A stretch of DNA of 64,000 nucleotides from Porphyromonas canoris (GTDB lineage: Bacteria > Bacteroidota > Bacteroidia > Bacteroidales > Porphyromonadaceae): positions 26,405 through 90,404 of the forward strand of contig NZ_JQZV01000005.1 of assembly GCF_000769115.1 (NCBI RefSeq). The letters are read 5' to 3'. Within the stretch, counting starts at the first letter, position 1, and each line of letters starts with the position of its first letter. This document shows positions 9,386-17,695 of this stretch, in pieces. Position numbers and translations under genes: made by a program. Below the pieces are notes generated by a model that was not told the origin of the DNA, made no database searches, and worked only from the letters and a program-made list of their open reading frames with translations.

Positions 9386-9956
9386 TATGGTCTGTATTGT
9401 TCCACATTTTTATTATAAACCCATTGTCTTTTACTTCGACTATTCCCAACGATGTATTGGCTATCTCCGTAGTACTCTCCAACATGGTAAGAGAAGAGCC
9501 GTTGAGCAGACACCAAAGCACCTTGATGGTGAAGCCGTGGGAGATAAGCAGGACTTTCTCCTCCGCTCCCCGGTATCGCCGGCTGATTTCGGAGATAAAG
9601 TCGGAGAGTCTTTCCGTTATGGCTTCCGGTGTTTCCGTCTCCGGAGGTGGGGCGAAGGTGGAAAAGTCTTTGGGAAAAGCTTGTCCCTGAAACGACCCGA
9701 AGTAGCGTTCTCGCAACCTCTTATCCGAATAGAGAGAAGCCTTACCCCGATGAAAGGAGTGGATAAGCTCTGCCGTGTGGTGCGCCCGACCCAGATCGCT
9801 GGTATAGATAGCAGAGAAAGGTATCTCCGCCACTCGCTTCCCCACCGCTTTTGCTTCTTCTATTCCTTTGGGTGAGAGCGTTCCGTCCAGCTGCCCCTGG
9901 CATATATTCCGGGCATTTTCGAGGGTCTCTCCATGTCTGATAATATAGAGTTCCAT
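9366..9956 (-). CDS. histidine phosphatase family protein
   Basis: A 196-residue member of the phosphoglycerate-mutase-like branch of histidine phosphatases. The catalytic RHGET is at residues 7-11 (phospho-acceptor His8), with the second histidine in LLISHGFTIKVL and the supporting YTSDLGRAHHTAE segment. Length and motifs fit alpha-ribazole phosphatase, phosphoglycerate mutase or small sugar-phosphate phosphatases equally well. It is the last gene of a minus-strand run after an ABC ATPase (gap 15 bp). A paralogue sits at 44187, beside the cobalamin genes, so this copy is less likely to be the CobC one. Family certain, substrate unknown. Confidence 0.85.
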   Translation of the reverse strand: MELYIIRHGETLENARNICQGQLDGTLSPKGIEEAKAVGKRVAEIPFSAIYTSDLGRAHHTAELIHSFHRGKASLYSDKRLRERYFGSFQGQAFPKDFSTFAPPPETETPEAITERLSDFISEISRRYRGAEEKVLLISHGFTIKVLWCLLNGSSLTMLESTTEIANTSLGIVEVKDNGFIIKMWNNTDHIKQEES

Positions 9957-9971
9957 CTTCAGTACTGGCAG

Positions 9972-10787
9972 TTATGATCGCTCCGCACTTTTGAGATAGC
10001 GTGCGGATATGGGAAGAATAATAGGTTTGCCCGATACGGGATTGCTGCTGACCACTACAACGGTATCGAAAACCGCTTCGATATTTTCATACGTAAGCAC
10101 ATCGTGAGGACGACCTTGGGCATAAGGTCTGCCACGCTTCATCATCAGGATATAGTCGCAATACTCCGCAGCCATGGAGAGATCGTGCAGGATCATAAGG
10201 ACGGTGAGCTTCTCCCTCTCGTTCAACTCCTGCAACAGATTCATGAATGCCATCTGATGCCTGATGTCGAGATGGGCTGTGGGTTCGTCCAAAAGCAGTA
10301 CGGTGGGCTGCTGTGCGAGTGCAGAGGCAATGCTAAGCATCTGTTGTTCTCCTCCGCTAAGCTCTTTCATGTTCTTGTTACGGAGATGAGTGGTTTGGGT
10401 CAGCTCCATATAGTGTTCCGCCAAAGCAATATCCTCCTTTTTATCGAAGAACTGATAGCGGTCTCTGTACGGAAGTCGCCCCATCAGCACATACTCCTGC
10501 GCCGTGAGATCCACGGGATCTCTGAACTGCGTTACTATCGCCATCTCTCTGGCTTTATCCTTCAAGGAAAAGGAAGAGAGGTCTCTGCCGTTGATCTCCA
10601 CCGTGCCTCTTTTCAGAGGGAGCGTGCCGGAAATTCCTTTGAAAAGCGTTGTCTTGCCCGAACCATTGGCTCCCACTATCCCGGCAAAAGCACCCTCTTC
10701 CAAAGAGAGAGATACTCCTGCGGTTTCAAAACCGGTGCTGTAGCCACAGGTAACATCTTTAAGCGAGAAAAGTGGGGTATTCGACAT
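9972..10787 (-). CDS. ABC transporter ATP-binding protein, FecE/BtuD type
   Basis: A 271-residue ATPase subunit of an importer for iron-siderophore, haem or cobalamin. Walker A is GANGSGKTT, the signature is LSGGEQQ, Walker B is VLLLDEPTAHLD, and the H-loop lies in LMILHDLSMAAEYCD. The overall pattern (ATQFR, QEYVLMGRLPYRDRYQ) is that of FecE/BtuD proteins. No permease or binding-protein gene is adjacent: neighbours are mazG upstream (gap 25 bp) and a histidine phosphatase downstream, so its membrane partner must be encoded elsewhere in the genome or have been lost. ATG at 10785-10787. Confidence 0.9.
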   Translation of the reverse strand: MSNTPLFSLKDVTCGYSTGFETAGVSLSLEEGAFAGIVGANGSGKTTLFKGISGTLPLKRGTVEINGRDLSSFSLKDKAREMAIVTQFRDPVDLTAQEYVLMGRLPYRDRYQFFDKKEDIALAEHYMELTQTTHLRNKNMKELSGGEQQMLSIASALAQQPTVLLLDEPTAHLDIRHQMAFMNLLQELNEREKLTVLMILHDLSMAAEYCDYILMMKRGRPYAQGRPHDVLTYENIEAVFDTVVVVSSNPVSGKPIILPISARYLKSAERS

Positions 10788-10812
10788 GACGGAAAGAGGT
10801 TAAAAGAGGTGT

Positions 10813-11622
10813 TTACGACTCTGTTTCGGGAATCTGCTTTGCCTCTTCCCACCAGACATCCATCTCTTCCAAAGAGAGGTCTTTAAGCTCCACGCCATGC
10901 GCTTTGGCTTGCTTCTCTATGTGCGTAAAGCGATGGATAAACTTTCTGTTGGTGGCTTCGAGAGCATTGTCCGGATTGAGTCCCCACAGACGAGACATAT
11001 TGATGATGCTGAAAAGGAGATCGCCGACCTCGGCTTCCAGCTCCGCAGAGGGCTTTCCTTCCGATGAACGGAATGCCTCTTCCACTTCTGCCAGCTCCTC
11101 TTTCACTTTAGCAAAAACATCTGTACGGTTACTCCAGTCGAACCCGACATTGCGAGCCTTGTCCTGTATTCTGTATGCCTTGATCATGGAAGGCAGACTT
11201 CGAGGCACGCCGGAGAGTACAGTCTTGTTTCCACCCTTTTCTTTCTGTTTGAGTTTCTCCCAATTGCTCTCCACTTCAGCAGCGTTGTCCACGCTCTTAT
11301 CCCCAAAGATGTGAGGATGTCTGAAGATCAACTTATCCACCAAAGCGTCGCACACTTCGACAATATCGAACTCACCGTCTTCTTCACCTATCTTCGCATA
11401 GAAAGCGACATGCAGTAAGACGTCTCCGAGTTCCTTTTTAAGCTCTGCCATATTACGAGAAAGGAGCGCATCCGAAAGCTCGAATACCTCCTCTATCGTA
11501 TTTGTCCTGAGAGACTCGTAAGTTTGTTCCCGATCCCACGGGCACTTTGCCCGCAGGATGTCGAGAATATTCAGCACCCGTCCGAGAGCTTGCTGCTTCT
11601 CTTCGGGAGTATGTTTAGTCAT
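10813..11622 (-). CDS. mazG: nucleoside triphosphate pyrophosphohydrolase MazG
   Basis: A 269-residue cytosolic NTP pyrophosphohydrolase that clears non-canonical or excess nucleoside triphosphates to monophosphates. It has the usual two MazG modules: the N-terminal CPWDREQTYESLRTNTIEE with metal-binding EEVFEL, and a C-terminal repeat with KEELAEVEEAF and EAEVGDLLFSIINMSR. Length matches the standard enzyme. It starts 12 bp after the stop of the DsbD-type gene and is followed 25 bp later by the ABC ATPase, so it is probably co-transcribed. Confidence 0.96.
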   Translation of the reverse strand: MTKHTPEEKQQALGRVLNILDILRAKCPWDREQTYESLRTNTIEEVFELSDALLSRNMAELKKELGDVLLHVAFYAKIGEEDGEFDIVEVCDALVDKLIFRHPHIFGDKSVDNAAEVESNWEKLKQKEKGGNKTVLSGVPRSLPSMIKAYRIQDKARNVGFDWSNRTDVFAKVKEELAEVEEAFRSSEGKPSAELEAEVGDLLFSIINMSRLWGLNPDNALEATNRKFIHRFTHIEKQAKAHGVELKDLSLEEMDVWWEEAKQIPETES

Positions 11623-11634
11623 ATGTCATTAAGA

Positions 11635-13617
11635 TTACTTGTTTCGTTCTTTGAACTCTCGCTTACCGGATTCCAAGAAATCCAAATACTTCGCAACGTC
11701 TTCATCGTATGCGTAAGATGGTGCAAGAGGTTTGCCTTGAGCATCCAACAAGACGTAGTAAGGCTGTGAGTTGGTTCCGAACTTAACGCGTTGCAGATAG
11801 CTCCACTTCTCTCCGATGCTCTTGAGTTTACGTTCTTTACCATTTTCGGTAACGATCATCGGTTCAGGCAGATTGGTTTTGTCATCCACGATAAGTGTAA
11901 TGAGAACATAGTCGTTATCTATAACGCTCTTCACTTTGGGGTCTGTCCAAACGGCTGCTTCCATCTTACGACAGTTCACACAACCGAAACCGGAAAAGTC
12001 TATCATTACCGGCTTATTGTGTTTAGCCGCATAGGCCATACCTGTTTCGTAGTCGTCAAACTCTGCATGTACCTCTGCTTCGTAAAGGTTAAAGTCTTGA
12101 GTGTAGAGCGGAGGCGCGAATGCACTAACCGCTTTTAGGGGTGCACCCCACAAGCCGGGCACCATATACATGGCAAAAGCAAAGGATATGGTGGCCATGA
12201 GAAGGCGAGGAACGGATATGCGCTTCACTTCGGAATCGTGCGGTAGAGTGATCTTACCCAACAAGTACATACCAAGAAGGGCGAAGATGATAATCCATAG
12301 AGAAACGAACACTTCTCTATCGAGGATGCCCCAACCGTATGCAAGGTCTGCGACGGAAAGGAACTTCAATGCCAATGCAAGTTCAAGGAAACCGAGAACA
12401 ACCTTTACGCTGTTGAGCCAACCACCGCTCTTCGGCATGCTTTGAAGCATATTTGGGAACACGGCAAAGAGTCCGAACGGAATGGACAACGCCAATGCAA
12501 AACCAAACATACCCACTGCAGGTCCTACGGCATTACCGATGGTGGCAGCCTGTACAAGCAGTGTCCCGATGATAGGACCGGTACAAGAGAAAGAGACCAA
12601 CACAAGCGTGAAAGACATGAAGAAGATACTCAACAAACCTGTTGTGGCATCCGCCTTTGCATCCAACTTATTGGTCCAGGATTGTGGAAGTGTCAGCTCG
12701 AACATTCCGAAGAACGAAACCGCAAACACCACCAACAGCAAGAAGAAGATAATATTGAATACGGCACTTGTCGAAAGGTCGTTAAGCGCGCTTGCTCCAA
12801 AGATTGAAGTGATGGTCAATCCGAGAAGAAGATAGATAACGATGATGGAAAGGCCATAAGTGATAGCGTCTTTGATGGCTTTCTTGCGGTCTTTGGTTCT
12901 TTTGAGGAAGAAGCTCACGGTCATCGGTATCATAGGCCAGACACATGGTGTAAGGAGTGCCACCAAACCGCCAAGGAATCCAAATATAAATATTCTCCAA
13001 AGAGATGTATCCGTTGTTCTGGACAGAGTGGTATCTCCAAACGATTTCAACTCCTCCACAACCGGCTTCCACAGGTCGCCGATAACGGTATCTTCTCTTT
13101 TTTCAGCAGAAGCCGCCTCCATGTTGGCAGATTCACCTTCCGCTCCGGATATTACCGGACTACCTTTTTCAAAGTTAAATTCCACTCTTTCGGGCGGCAA
13201 ACAGCTCTCATCATTACAAGCCATGAAGAACACTTCCCCGCTTACCTTGTAGTTTTCAGGGTCTTCGACATTAAGCTCTTGCGTGAATATAACCTCATCG
13301 GCATACCAACGAAGGTTCATCTCGAAGTTTTTATCAAAAACATCCAACGGCTTTCTGTCCGGTGCTACCTCTCCTGAGAGGGTCATTCCGGCGAGTGTAT
13401 CAAACAGAAATTCTGTTGACGAAGGACCGCCTTCAGGTAGATTCATGTCGTACACGTGCCATCCACTCTTCATCTTTGCAGTGAAGGAGATACGCGCCTT
13501 GCCGTCTGCAATGTCCGAGATAGAGATATCCCACTTTACGGCATCAGTAATCATCTGCCCCAATGCTGTATTTACCAAGAGCAGGGCAAGGGAAAAGAAT
13601 AGGAATACTTTTTTCAT
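11635..13617 (-). CDS. dsbD: thiol:disulfide interchange protein DsbD-type
   Basis: A 660-residue inner membrane electron shuttle that carries reducing power from cytosolic thioredoxin to periplasmic thiols. The three expected parts are present: signal peptide plus N-terminal DsbD-alpha-like domain with a cysteine pair (MACNDESCLPPERVEF, about residues 20-150); a central multi-helix membrane domain with cysteines in TPCVWPMIP and SCTGPIIGT (about 200-490); and a C-terminal thioredoxin fold with CxxC in GFGCVNCRKMEAAVW (about 530-655). It follows the pseudouridine synthase gene by 29 bp and precedes mazG by 12 bp. ATG at 13615-13617. Confidence 0.94.
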   Translation of the reverse strand: MKKVFLFFSLALLLVNTALGQMITDAVKWDISISDIADGKARISFTAKMKSGWHVYDMNLPEGGPSSTEFLFDTLAGMTLSGEVAPDRKPLDVFDKNFEMNLRWYADEVIFTQELNVEDPENYKVSGEVFFMACNDESCLPPERVEFNFEKGSPVISGAEGESANMEAASAEKREDTVIGDLWKPVVEELKSFGDTTLSRTTDTSLWRIFIFGFLGGLVALLTPCVWPMIPMTVSFFLKRTKDRKKAIKDAITYGLSIIVIYLLLGLTITSIFGASALNDLSTSAVFNIIFFLLLVVFAVSFFGMFELTLPQSWTNKLDAKADATTGLLSIFFMSFTLVLVSFSCTGPIIGTLLVQAATIGNAVGPAVGMFGFALALSIPFGLFAVFPNMLQSMPKSGGWLNSVKVVLGFLELALALKFLSVADLAYGWGILDREVFVSLWIIIFALLGMYLLGKITLPHDSEVKRISVPRLLMATISFAFAMYMVPGLWGAPLKAVSAFAPPLYTQDFNLYEAEVHAEFDDYETGMAYAAKHNKPVMIDFSGFGCVNCRKMEAAVWTDPKVKSVIDNDYVLITLIVDDKTNLPEPMIVTENGKERKLKSIGEKWSYLQRVKFGTNSQPYYVLLDAQGKPLAPSYAYDEDVAKYLDFLESGKREFKERNK

Positions 13618-13646
13618 AAAGATAATTTAGAACGGTATTTATAGGT

Positions 13647-14594
13647 CTATATTTGGTTGTCGGACTGTCTGTTTTTCAGATAACCGAACAGATGCGTGGG
13701 GAAAGAGCGTTTCAAAGAGATCCGTTTGCCGGTTTTGGGATGCGTGAAAACCAATGAGATCTGCTCCAACGCTATTCTGTCTTTAAGCGTGAACGGAGAA
13801 GAGTTTCTCTTGTCTCCCATGATCACCAATCCTTTGTTTGCCAAGACCTGACGCAGAGAGAAGATCCGTCCAAGAGAGGCATTCAGCTGGACGACACTGC
13901 TTTCGCCATCGGTCCGAAGCAGAGAAAGCTCCACCACGGATGCGTTTCGCTCTCTGGTTTCACTCTTACTCTTCTGTTTCTTGGAGCTATCCTCTTTGTT
14001 TCTTGCAAGTGTAGAGATCTGCATCTTATTCTCGGCAGGCACGCCTCCCACTGCGGCAACAAAGATCTGTTCCTGCACAATCTTGTTCCAAGATGAGATG
14101 ATAAGCTCTTTCGCTTGCAACCCTTTGGCAAAGACCACAATGCCGGAAGTCTCTCTGTCTAGCCTGTTCACCATAAAGAGCTTTGCATCCGGATCGTACT
14201 TCTTGTAGTGGTTGCTAAGCAGGCGGATAGCCGTGCGATCTCCATACTTACCGGTGGTGTCCACCGTATACTGCCCGTAGAGCTTCTCTATGACCACGTA
14301 GTCCGAGTCTTCCCAAAGGATTTTGATTTTGGGATGATTGAACTCCTCCGGTCGGGAAACTCTTGAAATCTGCACCACATCTCTCGGAGAAAGCAGATGC
14401 GTTGCCTGCGAAATGTACTCACTATTCACCAACACACGCTTGGCCGAAAGCAGCTGTTTGGCAGAGCTACGAGAACGAGAAGAAACGTGTACAAGGTATG
14501 GCAACAGCTCCATTGCCTCTCGCACATGATAAGTCTCCTGAATAGGATTTCCTTTCAAAGTGGGTGTTTTTCTCTTGTCTCCGGGTGTATTCAT
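13647..14594 (-). CDS. RluA-family RNA pseudouridine synthase
   Basis: A 315-residue enzyme that isomerises specific uridines in rRNA or tRNA. An N-terminal S4 RNA-binding domain (SRSSAKQLLSAKRVLVNSEY, about 35-80) is followed by the catalytic domain, with the conserved Asp in VNRLDRETSGIVVFAKG. Near the C-terminus, HPKTGKRISLKRSFPTHL is the usual family ending. A lysine- and serine-rich stretch (NKEDSSKKQKSKSETRERN) interrupts the catalytic domain as an insertion. The target base cannot be assigned. It is the first gene of the rluA-dsbD-mazG-ABC-phosphatase run and has a TAnnTTTG box just upstream. Confidence 0.93.
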   Translation of the reverse strand: MNTPGDKRKTPTLKGNPIQETYHVREAMELLPYLVHVSSRSRSSAKQLLSAKRVLVNSEYISQATHLLSPRDVVQISRVSRPEEFNHPKIKILWEDSDYVVIEKLYGQYTVDTTGKYGDRTAIRLLSNHYKKYDPDAKLFMVNRLDRETSGIVVFAKGLQAKELIISSWNKIVQEQIFVAAVGGVPAENKMQISTLARNKEDSSKKQKSKSETRERNASVVELSLLRTDGESSVVQLNASLGRIFSLRQVLANKGLVIMGDKRNSSPFTLKDRIALEQISLVFTHPKTGKRISLKRSFPTHLFGYLKNRQSDNQI

Positions 14595-14616
14595 AGACTC
14601 CGATATTTTAAGAGTA

Positions 14617-14624
14617 CAAAAATA
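14617..14624 (-). promoter_or_regulatory. -7 box upstream of the pseudouridine synthase operon
   Basis: Minus strand TATTTTTG fits TAnnTTTG and lies 23 bases before the ATG at 14594. It is the likely promoter for the five-gene minus-strand run. Confidence 0.5.
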
Positions 14625-14639
14625 GAGAAAACTATTGAC

Positions 14640-15385
14640 ACCTTTGGTATGTGATACCTAAAATGTGTCCTTGAAGAAGAGATTTTCGGAGGGAGTTTTT
14701 ATATAAAAATGGTCTCGCAAAAAATCTCCGAATCAGCCTTTCGGACGAGTCCCGAAGCGAGGCAGGAAAGAGTAGAAAAATCGGAACAGCAAGAGTATCA
14801 AACGGATATAGATTTTCTCGAATTCCGAAAAAATTTTTTCTCTGTGCGCTTCATCGCCCTCTCTCAGGTTAAACAATGTAAAATCTAACACACCTGACTG
14901 TAAATATATACTAATAGAGAAATTGCCACAAAAACGACCTTTTTACGAAGAAAACAGATAAACACCTCAAAATCAGCACAGAAGCAAAAAATTCTAAACA
15001 CGTTAACCGAATCCGGTAAACGTGTTCATTGAAATCACTAAACGTGTTTACTGAAAAATTAAACACGTTAAGCCGGAAGAATATGCTCGTTTACTGTTTT
15101 GGCTTAACAAGTATTGCAATTTGTGTTAATAAAACGGGGCAAATTTAACAGTTCGGTCGTGCTCTGAAAATGACCTCTCCGATCAAAATAGAGAGAGCCC
15201 AAAGGCGGTGTATGGAATATATAAAAATCACCCTCAAAAGGCGATCGTAAAGAGTGCGAAATCGGTCTCCAAAATCTCCGGACACTACCCTGTTGTAGGC
15301 AACACATTTTTAGTCTGAGATTTGCTTTTGAAAACTCTTTTTCAGGATATGGTCAAGGTATAATGAACATGGAATGATTTTTTTA
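14640..15385. other. 750-bp non-coding gap between divergent operons
   Basis: No convincing gene is present; the longest frames (for example 15104-15307 minus) lack recognisable protein character. It holds a self-complementary TTTTTATATAAAAA segment near 14700, the 21-22 bp array B at 14996-15072, and the carotenoid operon promoter at its right end. Confidence 0.6.
14996..15072. repeat. array B: four AAACGTGTT cores at 21-22 bp spacing
   Basis: Cores begin at about 14996 (AAACACGTTAA), 15017 (TAAACGTGTTCA), 15039 (TAAACGTGTTTA) and 15059 (TTAAACACGTTAAG). The first and last are inverted relative to the middle two, and the spacing is 20-22 bp throughout. The array is about 320-400 bp upstream of the carotenoid promoter. 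A single identical core (AACGTGTTTA) also ends repeat copy A1. It resembles a phased set of binding sites or a minisatellite. Confidence 0.7.
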
Positions 15386-15393
15386 TATCTTTG
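15386..15393 (+). promoter_or_regulatory. -7 box of the carotenoid operon
   Basis: TATCTTTG matches TAnnTTTG. Transcription would start near 15400, giving a leader of about 70 bases before the ATG at 15472, and excludes the in-frame TTG at 15391 as a translation start. Confidence 0.6.
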
Positions 15394-15471
15394 AGAAAAA
15401 GGAATTGCAGAAGAGGCTTAATATGGTCTTCGGGTATCCTTTTCAATTGTAGTATAAACACGTCCGACACT

Positions 15472-16332
15472 ATGAAGACAACCAATGCCTCCAACTATCG
15501 TAAGTACCGCATCTGCTCGTTTGAAATGAGTCGTGGTCTGACGAAAATGTATAGCACATCATTCTATTCGGCTTCCAGTCTTTTCTCCAAAGATATACGT
15601 CCTGCCATACACAGCATCTACGGTTTTGTTCGTATAGCCGATGAGATCGTGGACACCTTTCACGAGCACAACCAAAAGGAGTTGTTGGATCTCTTCGAAG
15701 AGTCTTATCATCTGGCACACAAGTATGGCATCAGCACGAATCCTATCCTTTATGCTTTTCAGCTGACGGTAAAGCAGTTCGGTATTCCGGAAGAACACAT
15801 ACAGGCATTCTTGGCGAGTATGCGTGCAGATCTCGAAAAGAAGGAGTACAAGACAGCAGAAGAGACGGCAAAGTACATCTACGGTTCGGCGGATGTCGTG
15901 GGTCTGATGTGTCTGAAAGTCTTTTGCAAGGGGGACGAGAAGCTGTTCAAGGAGTTGGAGCAACCGGCCATGAAGTTGGGTTCGGCATTTCAGAAGGTCA
16001 ACTTTCTCAGGGATCTGAAAGACGACTGTTTCGGATTGGGGCGCACTTATTTCCCAAATCTCCGCATAGAGAGTTTCGATGAAGCCACGAAGATGGAGCT
16101 TGTAAAAGAGATCGAACAAGAGTTTGCCGAAGCCTACAAAGGCATACAGAAGCTCCCGGAAGATGCCCGGCTCGCCGTCCTCACCGCATATAAATATTAC
16201 AAAGGTCTGCTCAACAAGATAAAGAAAACCCCTGCGGACAAACTTCTTCAGACAAGGATCCGTGTCCCGGACTATCAGAAAGGGCTGCTTTTACTCTCTG
16301 CAATCATCAAAAACCGAATAAACATTCTATGA
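15472..16332 (+). CDS. crtB: phytoene/squalene synthase family (CrtB type)
   Basis: A head-to-head prenyl synthase of about 286 residues that condenses two geranylgeranyl (or farnesyl) diphosphates to phytoene (or its C30 analogue), the first committed carotenoid step. Both aspartate-rich magnesium sites are present: DEIVD in GFVRIADEIVDTF and RDLKDD in NFLRDLKDDCFGLGRTYFP. The YIYGSADVVGLMCL segment matches the family. The start is the ATG at 15472, because the -7 box excludes the TTG at 15391. It is the first gene of the operon and overlaps idi by 4 bp (ATGA). No GGPP synthase is in the window, so the substrate comes from elsewhere. C40 versus C30 cannot be decided by eye. Confidence 0.92.
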   Translation: MKTTNASNYRKYRICSFEMSRGLTKMYSTSFYSASSLFSKDIRPAIHSIYGFVRIADEIVDTFHEHNQKELLDLFEESYHLAHKYGISTNPILYAFQLTVKQFGIPEEHIQAFLASMRADLEKKEYKTAEETAKYIYGSADVVGLMCLKVFCKGDEKLFKELEQPAMKLGSAFQKVNFLRDLKDDCFGLGRTYFPNLRIESFDEATKMELVKEIEQEFAEAYKGIQKLPEDARLAVLTAYKYYKGLLNKIKKTPADKLLQTRIRVPDYQKGLLLLSAIIKNRINIL

Positions 16333-16892
16333 CTTCAAACAATACAGCAGATATGGTGGTCCTTGTGGATGCAGGCGACAACACGCTCGGCACTATGGAA
16401 AAGATGGAAGCACACCGCAAGGGAGTGCTGCACAGAGCGGTATCCATACTGGTCTTTAACAACCGGAAAGAGTGGCTTCTGCATCGGAGAGCCCGGGAAA
16501 AATATCACGCCGGAGGGCTTTGGACCAATGCCTGTTGTACGCATCCGTTCCTGGAAGAGAGCTACGAAGATGCCGCTTGCAGGCGTATGATGGAAGAGAT
16601 GGGGATAGAAGTGGAAGCGAAGAGACTTGTCCGGCTGTTCGACTTTACCTACACCGCATCTTTCGACAACGGGCTCACCGAACACGAATACGACCGAGTC
16701 TTTGCCTACATAACCGATACAGAGCCGGTTCCGAATCCTGACGAGGTCATGGATTGGAACTACTTGCCCCACGAAACATTAGACTCGGACATCCGCAACC
16801 ATCCCGATCTTTACACCCCTTGGTTCAGGATCATTTACCAAAAAGCCATGGAGCATTCGGACAAGATAGAGGGCTGTTTCGAGAGAGGATAA
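16329..16892 (+). CDS. idi: isopentenyl-diphosphate isomerase, type I
   Basis: A 187-residue Nudix-fold enzyme that interconverts isopentenyl and dimethylallyl diphosphate, the priming step for prenyl chains. The catalytic cysteine lies in TNACCTHP, the metal/acid site in RRMMEEMGIE and the His-Glu pair in TEHEYDRVF; MDWNYLP is typical of the C-terminal half. It overlaps crtB by 4 bp, so translation is probably coupled. Its stop codon TAA is part of the first unit of the 22-bp array C. A dedicated isomerase inside a carotenoid operon suggests flux is steered toward pigment. Confidence 0.96.
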   Translation: MTSNNTADMVVLVDAGDNTLGTMEKMEAHRKGVLHRAVSILVFNNRKEWLLHRRAREKYHAGGLWTNACCTHPFLEESYEDAACRRMMEEMGIEVEAKRLVRLFDFTYTASFDNGLTEHEYDRVFAYITDTEPVPNPDEVMDWNYLPHETLDSDIRNHPDLYTPWFRIIYQKAMEHSDKIEGCFERG

Positions 16893-16997
16893 TTACCAAT
16901 CAAAAAAACGATAATTACTAAACTGAAAAACGGTAATTACTAAACTGAAAAATGGTAATTACTAAATTGAAGGATGATAATTACCATTTCCGAAAAC
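16888..16997 (+). repeat. array C: five 22-bp tandem repeats
   Basis: Units at 16888-16909, 16910-16931, 16932-16953, 16954-16975 and 16976-16997, with a partial sixth after. Each starts with GATAATTAC or GGTAATTAC and ends in an A-rich stretch; the core GGTAATTACC is a perfect palindrome. The first unit contains the idi stop codon, so the array begins exactly at the end of a coding region and fills most of the idi-cruF gap, inside the operon. Confidence 0.9.
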
Positions 16998-17055
16998 GAT
17001 AAGCGAAACAGAAAAAACAAGATATTTACAATCACTTTAGCAACCATAACAACCG

Positions 17056-17694
17056 ATGCAAAAACATAAAAAAGCAGATTGGCTAATCATGGCTCTCATC
17101 GCCATCTTCTACATCTTCGGTGCGCTCCAATTGGCTAACCCCGAAACCCGAACCCTATATACCGGGATGACACCTTGGGTTCTGCTCTTCTCCGTACTAT
17201 TCCTGGGGCTGTACGACAAAACCCCTAAAAGATCCGGGCTGCTGCTCTTCTCCCTCATCGTAGCAGTACTCAGCTTCGGCGTCGAAGTATGGGGAGTGGC
17301 AACGGGAGATGTGTTCGGAAGCTACTCTTACGGCAGTGAACTTGGAGTGAAGATAGCCGGAACGCCGCTGCTCATCGGTCTCAACTGGGTGCTGCTACTC
17401 TACCTGAGCGCAGCCATATCAAGCTTCCTGCCACGTAACATCCTCTCTTGGATCATCCTGCCATCTATACTCATGGTCGGCTACGATATGGTTATGGAGC
17501 AAGTGGCACCACGTATGGACATGTGGTCGTGGGGCGGTGATGTAATCCCTGTTCAGAACTATCTCGTATGGGGAGTGCTTGCTCTGCTGTTTCATACCCT
17601 GAGATACGTGATGAATATCACTGTCCGCAACAGAATGGCACTGTTTCTCTTCACCATCCAAGTCCTGTTCTTCCTCATCATTCTTATCGCATAA
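17056..17694 (+). CDS. carotenoid biosynthesis membrane protein (CruF type)
   Basis: A 212-residue integral membrane protein with about six or seven hydrophobic helices, of the carotenoid 1,2-hydratase-like family (CruF). In characterised relatives the enzyme adds water across the terminal double bond of an acyclic psi end, giving a tertiary hydroxyl that is then glycosylated. Family features visible here are GVEVWGVATGDVFGSYSYGSE and the YDMVMEQVAPRMDMWSW segment. It starts 163 bp after idi, beyond array C, and its stop is one base before the next ATG. The assignment rests on pattern and context. Confidence 0.8.
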   Translation: MQKHKKADWLIMALIAIFYIFGALQLANPETRTLYTGMTPWVLLFSVLFLGLYDKTPKRSGLLLFSLIVAVLSFGVEVWGVATGDVFGSYSYGSELGVKIAGTPLLIGLNWVLLLYLSAAISSFLPRNILSWIILPSILMVGYDMVMEQVAPRMDMWSWGGDVIPVQNYLVWGVLALLFHTLRYVMNITVRNRMALFLFTIQVLFFLIILIA

Positions 17695-17695
17695 T

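Noticed and set aside
15104..15307. Small minus-strand frame in the gap upstream of the carotenoid operon
   Set aside because: 67 codons without recognisable features, no promoter or homology signal; treated as non-coding.
16888..16997. Possible CRISPR array
   Set aside because: The 22-bp units are contiguous with no variable spacers between repeats, and no cas gene is in the window. The same holds for the 21-bp arrays.
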